This document shows, piece by piece, positions 55,947 to 64,000 of a DNA stretch of 64,000 nucleotides (positions are counted from its first letter, which is position 1; the number at the start of each line of letters is the position of its first letter). The position numbers and the translations under genes are program-made. Source of the stretch: Rhipidocladum racemiflorum (Eukaryota > Streptophyta > Magnoliopsida > Poales > Poaceae); assembly GCA_036346355.1 (NCBI GenBank), contig CM070572.1:40833944-40897943 (forward strand), read 5' to 3'. Below the pieces are notes generated by a model. It did no database searches. It was not told the DNA's origin and was given only the letters and a program-made list of their open reading frames with translations.

Positions 55947-58900
55947 GGGCTGTAGGTCCTTGGAATGTCTATTTTTAGTGTCATACTATAGGATACAACT
56001 AAAATGTGATGTGGAATAACTTAGAAACATGGCCTAGGTTTTAACTAAAATTTTGTCATAGGATAGCAACATTAAAACTTGTGTAAGTGGAATCACTAAT
56101 TTAAAATTTGACACACATGGATGCACAGTAGGAAAGGGTATGGGTATCGTTGCCTTATGCTTAAAGGTTGAATTTAAGCTTTGTTTTTGAATGCTACTTT
56201 TGATGATGTATAATGCTATATTTATGATAGATTTGATGGAGTTGCTTCATTTGTGATAAAGTGTGGTTGTGGTGCCGAAGGGTTTCGGTCACCTTTTGTT
56301 TGTAGTGAGGCTGTGGTTTGACGGTGTGGCGGGTAGAGTCACCACCGAAGAACTATTAAACCCCTGTAGGGAAAGAGTACTTATCCGTGTCTGTCGTAGA
56401 TCGGGTAGTGACTGAGTCAAATAGAAGAGGTTGGTGATGGATTCCTTCGGATGTTCTTTACCGTCTTGTGGTCGGTTTTGGTTGGTTTTCCGGGTATGTG
56501 GTTGGTTCAAACCGAGGAAAATGCTTAGTTTTGAGCACTCGCTGATTTGTCCTTTTGGCGGTTTGTGGTTTTGTCTCCTTTGAGTGAAGACACAAGAAGA
56601 GTTCTACGTTATGCGCGTCTTTTGGTCACAATTTTGCTTTGGCACCTGATTTATTGTGATGGACTCGTTGGGAGGAAATTTCTATGGTTGTTGTTTCCCG
56701 ATTTTTTTTTAAAAAAAGGGGTTGGAGTTTCTCTGTTGCAGATCAAGCTGGATGGAGCTAAGTTTGAATCTTTATCGGAAAATTTTAGTTGGACATTTGG
56801 TCTTCCCTTTTGCATCCGTCTTCCTTTGTGGAAAGTGTAGGTTTTGGATTTCTTGAAGAGTTTTGGCTACTATGATTGGACATTTGAGGGTCGAGCTCTC
56901 TTGCATTTATGTTTGGATTTTGCTTTTCTTCCTTGCCTGAAAGGAAGAAATTTTTATCTGTTTGTTCTTGATCTAGAACTGTGTTTGTTTTTAATGTTTG
57001 GGATTGCCTCCTGTTTGTCAAGGGTAGGTGACCCATGACGGTGTTTAGAAATTTTATGTCCTGTATTACGTAGTATGTAACAATGTGGTTTATGGAATGA
57101 TGTACTTCTAAGTTAATTTGTGAGTTGAATCAATTAAAATGTAATTGTTATCTTTAGCTTGAGATTAAATAAACTTCTAGTATTGTAGATTGCTCTATAG
57201 CGATAATGATTGAATGTGTTAATGTGCATGCTTAGGATTTATTGCATTATTTTAATGTGCCCTTGACCATGGACAATGTGTAAAGCTTTAAATCTTGATG
57301 CGTAGTTAGAACATTACGATGATGTAAACTACTGTGAAGGTAATAGAAAATTAGTGGGTTATTTAGAGACATTTTAATATAAGGTCGGTAGAACAATTTA
57401 ATTGTAATGGTGGACTACCGATATTGTTAAAGAAACCATGCTAGTTGTTTAAAGATGTTCTAATTTAATCGTGTTGGCTAGTGACTTTAACTTGGAAATT
57501 GATTAGAGTTGATTTTTATGACGTTGCAAACTATTAGTAGATTCGAAGTATGCGATTGCGTTCCAATAATGCTAGTATCGATATCAATTGGGAAGACATA
57601 AGTTTTGCCATTGCCGTAAGAGCTTTGTGATGATTTCACCTATTCAGTTCACTTTAAAAAAATTGATGGAGTATGTCTTGGAGTGGCAATTTTGCTATAA
57701 CCAGTGTATAGGGTAGCTAAAAAAATTAAATTAAATTTAGCGTTGTTGTTATAAGAGCTTTGGATGGCTTAAATTATTCAATCTATTTTACATAGTTGGA
57801 GTATGTTGTGTAGTGACAGTTTGTCATAGCCTATGGATAGGGTAACTAAAAGCAATGTTGTTGTTTTACAATTATGCCAATTATTGATATTGATGACTTA
57901 GTAGTGGTGGTAACTGATTAGATTAATTGTTGAAAACCTTTGTTAAAATGGTGGAAATTGTAACATGTTGTGATGGAGTGAACCAGGATAGTTAGCATGA
58001 CGCGTGATTTTGTCCTTAATAAATGTATGTTTTAAACTTCTATTTACGATTGGTGCCTTGTTGAGATAATATTTACTTGTTGAGTCATCTTTTAGGTGAA
58101 TAAATTTTCATTGTTGAGATGTTGACGCCATTATGTGGTATGGAATTTATAGGTTCATCATGCTGAAAGACTTGTTGAAGCAATCGCCTTTCAAATTTAG
58201 AATATGATGATATAGGTTAGGGTGCTCCGTGGGGATCTTGATGAGGTAGTGTTGGTTGGATGTGTTTTTGATAAGCACTGAACTTTATTTATAATTGTGG
58301 AAAAGGTAATACGAGTAAGAATTTGTTGTGTAGTTGTTGTTAAATCCTGATGGGCCTTCTCAATGAGTAAATAGGGAATATTGAAATCTAAATGGTAAGG
58401 GTAGTGGAATGCTATAGATGGCGGAGTTATGCTGAACTTATGTTTAAAAATTCATATGGATTGGTTTGTTTGTTTGATATTTGGGTTGAATACTTTCGGT
58501 CAAAGTATTCTTTGTCTTGTGTTTCAGAGTTTCCCTAAACTTAGAATGATTACGCCAAATGTGGGTTAATTTGAGGCTTAAAACAAGGATAAAAGAATGA
58601 TTAACCTTGAAGTAATTTGTGGAGATTTTGGAATGTTATTCTATTAAATATCGTCATTCATTCATCTTTGATAAGAAAACTAGCTTATGTTATGAATGCG
58701 ACATTTATGCTCAAGGATGTATGCTTTGACTCAGGTCCGTAGTTTTCAAGGTCGAGTTATCGGTTGCATTGTTGATCAAAAGAAGTAGCTAATCCAATGT
58801 AAGATTTGGAACTTCATGATCTGGAAATATTTGTATTTCTATTTTGGGCTAGAGTTGTGTTGTGGTGTGAGGTGTTTGACAGCTTTTGTTTAAGAGACGA

Positions 58901-59997
58901 TTCTTCCGTTGTGACATGAATGATATTCGTGGTTGAAACAATTTTTACATTGGGAAGTGAGTTTGGTTCCTTTTTAAGGAAAAAGAGATGGTGGTTGTGT
59001 GGAAGCATTTAATTCCTTGATCGGTTTCTTTTTTTCTGAATGGCTTGGCCTTGGATAAAAGTGAGATGATTTGTTTTGGTAAAAGTGAAATGCATTTGCA
59101 GAAGACTTTCGCGGTGTTTCTCTTTTGAATAGAGCTTCTCCCCGAAGAAATTTTTTTTTGGTGGTTTTGGTTCTATGGAGTTCCTCTTCCAAGTTGAGTT
59201 CCCGTGTATGTGAATTTCAGCCCTTTGGTTTAAAGGTGGTGATTGTCGTTCGTTGTGTTAGTGAGAATTAAGATTTCTTTTACGTTCAAGCTTGGGGGTA
59301 AGAAAATGAATGTTTATGTTATGGTTGAGTATATTCAAGGATTGTACTCCTTGCCCTGGTCCTTGGGTGGAAGAATGTGAAGGCGAAACCTTGTTACAAG
59401 GGAAAACTAGTGTGGGTCGCTGATCGTAAGTAGTTTAAAAGTGAAGAGTAAAGGAAGGTTGTGTATGACTCAATTCAAACTTTTTTGGAGAATTGTTTTC
59501 ATTGATGTGTTCCTCGGTGGGGTTGCTTAATTTAGTAGTGGACAACTTGGAAGTTGCAGGTAATTACATTAATTTTTTGGAACTTTTGTCGCTGGGTTCG
59601 AAAGCGAGTTTGTGTCAACCGTAGTGATTGTGTTCGGTTGTTATTGTTTCTCATGGATTTACTGGACCCTGGTTGTAAAGTAGGCTATCTCTGTCGTTGG
59701 TAAGGGTGGATATTGGTTCTTTTTGTAAAAGATCAATCACTTGTAGGAGATAGGAGTTTGTGTTTGGGTTAATTTAGAGACTTACCTAGAGCGTTGTGTC
59801 TCACATGGTTCGTCGTCCGTAATCTGACGAACCGTGGTAGAGGAGTTGAGATTGGAATGCGGAGTTTCGCGATCGGGTTGAAGAGAGAAGTGGGAGTTGA
59901 GATTCCAGATCGATACAGATTCACCTAATAGGTGTCCTTTATTTAATAGGGGAATAGTTCGTGTTAGTGTCCAATGAAAGATTTGTGGACCAATTAG
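55947..59997 (+). other. C2 internal region, no coding capacity
   Basis: About 4.05 kb collinear with C1 12077-16157. No protein domain is visible. Indels relative to C1 are short, for example a missing segment near 57450-57470. Confidence 0.8.
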
Positions 59998-60118
59998 TCT
60001 GAGCGGGATGCAACTTGGGAACTTGAGGACCGGATGCAGAAGAAGTATCCTACACTCTTTGAGGATGCTGAAGGTAAAGTGTTGATTACCATTTTGCCTT
60101 CCTTTTTAAGGTTCCGTA
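59998..60118 (+). pseudogene. pol: C2 retained pol tail (end of chromodomain)
   Basis: Reads SERDATWELEDRMQKKYPTLF and E-D-A-E-G, as in C1 16158-16279, with two residue differences in the shown part. Confidence 0.85.
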
Positions 60119-60151
60119 GCAAGAGGAGTAGATTCGGGACTAATCCTTTTA

Positions 60152-60162
60152 AGGAGGAGAAT
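60152..60162 (+). other. C2 polypurine tract
   Basis: AAGGAGGAGAA directly before TGTGATGCC of the 3' LTR. Confidence 0.75.
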
Positions 60163-60593
60163 GTGATGCCCTAGAGCGTTAGAGCGATTCTAGGGTTCCT
60201 TTTCCTGGTTTTGTTTCGGGAGAGGAATGAAGGATTTGTCGGGGATGAAATAATTGAAGTTTATCCTACAGATTAATATTAAATTTGGAGTTGTCGGGCT
60301 AGAAACAAGTGGGCCGAGGAAAACCTGGGCCTGGCTGCGAATCCTCCCCACCTCTCTCTCTTTTCCCCTAGTGGGCCGGCCCACCATATAAAAGGGGTGT
60401 CACCCCCCCAAAAGCCCTAGGGCGCCCCCCCTTCCTCCCCTAGCAGCCACAGCACCCCTCCTCTTCCTCCCCTTGCGTGGTGGCTCAAGATCCACCGCGA
60501 AACGCGAAGGAGCAAGCGAGAAGAGGATCCGTGGAGGCGTGGAGGACGAGCAGATTTCCGTTTCGGGAATCGTCGCGCGTTTTTCGTGGGTTC
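60163..60593 (+). repeat. C2 3' LTR, first 431 bp only
   Basis: Matches 53919-54345 and ends within TTTTTCGTGGGTTCG. The next bases, AGGTGGCTGATTT, belong to the T2 protease. TTCG at 60591-60594 fits both sides, so the join has 4 bases of microhomology. Confidence 0.88.
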
Positions 60594-60947
60594 GAGGTGG
60601 CTGATTTCGCGACAGCGTATCATGCCATCTTGGGGAGACCGGCGCTGGCCAAGTTCATGGCATTTTCAATGTCAGGTACGCGTAGTATTATCGCTCTACG
60701 TGGTGACATAAGGCAGTCTTTTTCCTGTGACAAGGAGAGCTGCGAGATGGCCGAGTCCCTGGAGGCACGAGCGCGTCTGGAGAGGATTCGGCGAGAGGCG
60801 GATTCCGACAAGCTGGAAGGAAGCGTACCTGCTCGCAAGACGCCGAACCCTGGGATTGGTCCCAGAGAAGATACCAAGAGAATTACCCTCGACCCGTCCG
60901 ATTTAGCTCAAACGGCCTTGATCGGGACAGGGCTCGAGGAGAAATAG
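60594..60947 (+). pseudogene. pol: T2 protease, second half, fused to the C2 LTR
   Basis: Begins at E-V-A-D-F-A-T-A-Y-H-A-I-L-G-R-P-A-L-A, the C-terminal strand of the protease, without the D-G-G-S catalytic box. An open frame from 60477 fuses LTR-derived codons with this segment by chance. It continues into the acidic linker (ESCEMAESLEARARLERIRR) and stops at 60945. T1 keeps the catalytic box at this position. Confidence 0.8.
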
Positions 60948-61808
60948 GAGGACGCGCTCATCACCTTTCTGCGGGCAAACAAAGACGTCTTTGCCTGGAA
61001 GCCGTCGGACATGCCCGGAGTCCCCAGGGAGGTGATCGAGCACGCGCTGAATGTAAACGAATCGGCCAGGCCGGTCAAGCAAAGGTTGCGACAGTTTGCC
61101 CAAGACCGCCGAGAAGCCATCAGGGAGGAGATCACAAAGCTGCTAGCCGCAGGCTTCATCAAAGAAGTGTATCACCCCGACTGGTTGGCAAACCCTGTAC
61201 TCGTTCAAAAGAAGAATAAAAGTTGGCGCATGTGTGTTGACTATACCGACCTCAACAAGGCTTGCCCGAAGGATCCCTTTGGTCTGCCCCGCATCGATCA
61301 AGTGGTGGACTCCACCGCTGGATCTCAACTACTCAGTTTCCTGGACGCCTATTCAGGCTATCACCAAATCCGGCTTCAAGAGGAGGATTGTGAGAAGACT
61401 TCGTTTATCACCCCATTCGGAGCATATTGCTACGTCACCATGCCGTTCGGGCTGAAGAATGCTGGCGCAACTTATCAGCGCGCGATACAGCGGTGTTTTC
61501 ACCATCAGCTTGGACGCAACGTGGAAGCATATGTGGATGATGTAGTGGTGAAAACGCAGACGAAGGACACCCTCACCTCCGATCTGGCCGAGACGTTTGC
61601 AAGTCTAAGGGCGTTCCAGATGAGGCTAAACCCGGAGAAGTGCATTTTCGGAGTTTCTTCTGGGAAACTACTAGGGTTCATTGTCTACCAGCCAAAAAGA
61701 TGTTCAAAAGCTTACTGGCTACATGGTAGCACTTGGCAGGTTTATCTCCCGGTTGGGAGTTCGGGGAATGCCTTTCTTCAAGCTCCTCAAGAAGTAGGAC
61801 CGTTTTGA
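60948..61808 (+). pseudogene. pol: T2 reverse transcriptase, intact palm, small deletion after it
   Basis: Open from 61011: REAIREEITKLLAAGFIKEV, MCVDYTDLNKACPKDPFGLP, FLDAYSGYHQIRLQEEDCEK, ITPFGAYCYVTMPFGLKNAG, catalytic Y-V-D-D at 61530-61541, then MRLNPEKCIFGVSSGKLLGF. At 61683 about 75 bases present in T1 (RRGIEPNPEKIGAIMK part) are missing and the frame changes, so the last ~40 codons are not original. In-frame sequence upstream of 61011 carries a single stop at 60945. Confidence 0.88.
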
Positions 61809-62248
61809 ATGGACGGCAGAGGCACAGCGAGCCTTTGAAGAACTCAAGGTGTTCCTCTCCACCCCTCCAATTCTAGTCTCGCCAGGTGCCGTGAACTTCT
61901 CCGCTTACATAGCGGCAATAACTCATGTAGTCGATCCGCGATAGTTGTGGAGCGGGAAGAATCTGGACACCGCTACGGGCGCATAACGCCCGTTTATTTT
62001 GTCGGTAATCTTTGGGCGAATCCAAGACGTGATATCCTCAAGTTCAGAAGCTGCTGTACGCGATTTTGATCTCATCGCGGAAGCTGAGGCATTACTTCCA
62101 AGGGCACTCGATTTCAGTAGTGACTTCTTTCCCCGTGGGAGAGGTCCTCCATAATTGAGAAGCCAACGGAAGAATATCAAAGTGGGCGGCCAAGCTTGGA
62201 GCCTTCGACATCTCGTTCAAGCCGCGCACCGCCGTCAAGTCCCACGCT
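61809..62248 (+). pseudogene. pol: T2 retroviral-type RNase H remnant
   Basis: After the stop at 61806 the sequence still translates in pieces (FEWTAEAQRAFEELKVFLST-like, then R-H-Y-F-Q-G-H in part) with several frame changes. It corresponds to T1 894-1250. No acidic catalytic residues can be assigned. Confidence 0.65.
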
Positions 62249-62920
62249 TTGGCCGACTTTACGGCCGAGTGGACTGAATCCCAAGTTCCCCGTACGGAAG
62301 AAGAGCCGGAGTATTGGACCATGCATTTCGATGGATCTCTCATGCTTGGTGGAGCCGGGGCGGGAATTCTCCTTGTCTCGCCGAAGGGCGACAGGTTGAA
62401 GTACGTCCTTCGGATTCACTTCCCGGCCTCGAACAATGCCGCAGAGTACGAGGTGCTCATCCATGGGCTCTGCATCGCCACATCGCTCGGAATCCGACGA
62501 CTGGCGGTTCGCGGTGACTCCCAGTTGGTGGTGAGCCAAGTACAGAAGGATTGGTCGTGCGTCGATCAGACTATGACGGCGTATTGCCAGCAAGTCCGAG
62601 AATTGGAAGGAAAGTTTGACGGTCTGGAGCTGGTCCATGTCCTCCGCCGCAATAATGAGGCAGCCGACGAGTTGGCCAAAATGGGAGCCACTCGGGTCGA
62701 GGTTCCGAGTGGTATCTTCGTCCAGGATCTTTACGAACCAACCGTTGCAAAACGACGGGAGCCAAGTAAAGATCCTGAGGCCGGAGTCCTGCTCATTGAT
62801 CCCGATTGGACGGCCCCATACCTTGATTATGTCCTGAAGGACAAACTTCCAGAAGCAACCGCTCTGGCCGAGCGCATCTCCCGACAAGCCAAATCCTACG
62901 TGGTGGTTGGCGAGGAGCTC
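62249..62920 (+). CDS. pol: T2 archaeal-type RNase H domain
   Basis: Open frame: ADFTAEWTESQVP, then MHFDGSLMLGGAGAGILLVS (first Asp), NAAEYEVLIHGLCIATSLGI (Glu), AVRGDSQLVVSQVQ (Asp) and RRNNEAADELAKMG (last Asp), followed by the linker to integrase. All four catalytic positions of RNase HI are present. A second RNase H of this type, placed between the first one and integrase, is diagnostic of the Tat lineage. It is part of a longer polyprotein and not a separate gene. Confidence 0.88.
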
Positions 62921-64000
62921 TTTCGCAAGAGCACCTTAGGTGTCCTCAGGCGGTGCATTTCGGAACAAGTGGGAAGAGACTTGCTCAAAGAAATCCACTC
63001 GGGGATGTGCGGCCATCACACGGCTTCAAGCGCCTTGGTTGGGAAAGCCTACCGCCAGGGCTTCTTTTGGCCTACCGCGGTGACGGATGCCAAGGAGATC
63101 GTTCGAACTTGCGAAGGCTGCCAGTTCTATGCAAGGCAGACACATCTACCGGCACAGGAGCTGCAAACTATCCCCATCTCTTGGCCCTTTGCGGTCTGGG
63201 GGCTCGACTTAGTCGGCCCACTCAAGAAGGCGCAAGGCGGATTCGCATACCTCTTCGTAGCCATCGACAAGTTCACCAAGTGGATAGAAGCTAAACCAGT
63301 CGCCACGATCACTGCGGTCAAGGCCAAGGAGTTCTTCTAGGATATCGTGGTTAGGTTCGGAGTTCCCAACCAGATCATTACAGACAATGGTACCCAATTC
63401 AGGAGTGAAGAATTTCAAGAATGGTGCGAAGGCGTCGGGATCAAGATTTGCTTCGCCTCGGTAGCTCATCCATGGAGCAACGGGCAGGTGGAGCGGGCTA
63501 ATGGCCTAGTCCTCCAGGGCCTCAAGGCCAGGATCTTTGATCGCCTCAAACAATATGCCGCCCGATGGGTGAAAGAATTACCGTCGGTACTCTGGGGACT
63601 CAGAACCACTCCCAGCCGGGCAACTGGCCAAACCCCCTTTTTCCTAGTTTACGGCGCAGAGGCGGTTCTGCCGACCGAACTAGGATTCGAATCCACGAGG
63701 GTTCAGAATTACAAGGAAGCCGAGTCCGAGGGGAGCCGAATGGTGGAGCTTGATCAACTCGAGGAGGCTCGGAACGTTGCAGCCATCCAGTCGGCTAAGT
63801 ACCTCCAGGGACTTCGGCGTTACCATTGTCGCAATGTCAGAAGTAGAGTCTTTTCAAAAGGAGATCTGGTCCTCAAGAGGAACCAGAGAAGTGAGCACAA
63901 GCTCTCTCCAATTTGGGAAGGACTGTACATTGTGGAGGAGACGGTCCGGCCGGGTGCCTATCGACTCAGGCGGGAAGATGGCGAGATCCTGGCGAATACT
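62921..64000 (+). pseudogene. pol: T2 integrase, one stop, running off the window
   Basis: The zinc-binding domain (GMCGHHTASSALVGKAYRQG, CEGCQ) and core follow in the same frame: W-G-L-D-L-V-G-P (first Asp, about 63207), I-I-T-D-N-G-T-Q-F (second Asp, about 63384) and N-G-Q-V-E-R-A-N-G (Glu, about 63490). A TAG at 63338-63340 lies at a position where a Trp is usual, so a single G to A change would explain it. After it the frame is open to the window end, through LPSVLWGLRTTPSRATGQTP and into the C-terminal domain (FSKGDLVLKRN, GLYIVEETVRPGAYRLRRED). Tat integrases lack a chromodomain. Confidence 0.88.

Larger units (their letters stand above)
53919..60593 (+). mobile_element. C2: second copy of the non-autonomous C family, 3' LTR truncated
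   Basis: 5' LTR 53919-55932, primer site, 4.2-kb non-coding interior, pol tail, purine tract, and the first 431 bases of the 3' LTR (60163-60593), where the sequence switches to T2 protease. No right-hand target duplication exists because of this truncation; the left flank is TCTCA. The interior matches C1 over its whole length. The LTRs differ more from C1 than C1's two LTRs differ from each other, so C1 and C2 are separate insertions. Confidence 0.88.
51858..64000 (+). mobile_element. T2: Tat-lineage Ty3/Gypsy element, interrupted by C2, running off the window
   Basis: LTR, primer site and gag (51858-53918), then C2 (53919-60593), then the second half of protease, RT, remnants of RNase H, archaeal-type RNase H and integrase to the window end. 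The region between gag and mid-protease is missing, lost at the right-hand junction of C2. The proteins are the plus-strand counterparts of T1. RT and integrase are close to intact, with one deletion near 61683 and one stop at 63338. Confidence 0.88.

Noticed and set aside
60477..60660. Apparent fusion protein of C2 LTR and T2 protease
   Set aside because: The frame is created by the rearrangement at 60591-60594; the LTR part has no coding history.

Overview
This window is plant nuclear DNA, most likely from a grass (Poaceae), made up of nested and broken LTR retrotransposons of the Ty3/Gypsy superfamily. I find no host gene, rRNA, tRNA or CRISPR array. Evidence for a plant genome: Tat-type pol with a second RNase H, chromodomain-bearing integrases, initiator-Met-tRNA primer sites (TGGTATCAGAGC), purine tracts before LTRs, and 5-bp target duplications. 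The grass assignment is inference from the look of the Tekay-, CRM- and Tat-like elements. No species can be named.

Layout. 1-3917: T1, a Tat-lineage element on the minus strand, broken, with a 521-bp piece of another element's LTR where gag should be. 3918-27291: A, a Tekay-like chromovirus (+), split inside integrase by B. 7858-24036: B, a CRM-like chromovirus (+) with 925-bp LTRs. B's leader is split by C1 (10011-18379), a non-autonomous large derivative with ~2.05-kb LTRs and GAACC target duplications. 27292-43778: D, an internally deleted element whose 3' LTR is split by E. 30722-42818: E (minus), non-autonomous, with two 4,685-bp LTRs, GTAAC target duplications, an internal 14-bp GTTAAC minisatellite in each LTR, and a zinc-knuckle-rich internal region. 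43779-49594: F (+), with a truncated 5' LTR, an upstream ORF, gag, protease, RT and RNase H, then an abrupt join to an LTR scrap. 49595 to about 51750: an inverted LTR of the A type. 51858-64000: T2, a second Tat element (+) with LTR, primer site and gag, interrupted at 53919-60593 by C2 (second copy of the C family), then protease remnant, RT, archaeal-type RNase H and integrase running off the window.

Relations between elements. A, B, F and T2 carry pol genes, all damaged by frameshifts, stops or lost catalytic residues. C1/C2 and E have complete cis signals (LTRs, primer sites, purine tracts) but little or no pol, so they must have moved with proteins supplied by relatives. C resembles A in its leader and in the retained pol tail; E shares its LTR 3' half, primer context and leader with D and F. 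The order of insertion can be read from the nesting: C1 is younger than B, B younger than A, E younger than D, C2 younger than T2. The most unusual parts are the GTTAAC arrays inside the 4.7-kb LTRs of E, the cluster of zinc knuckles in E, and short hypervariable patches inside otherwise near-identical sister LTRs.
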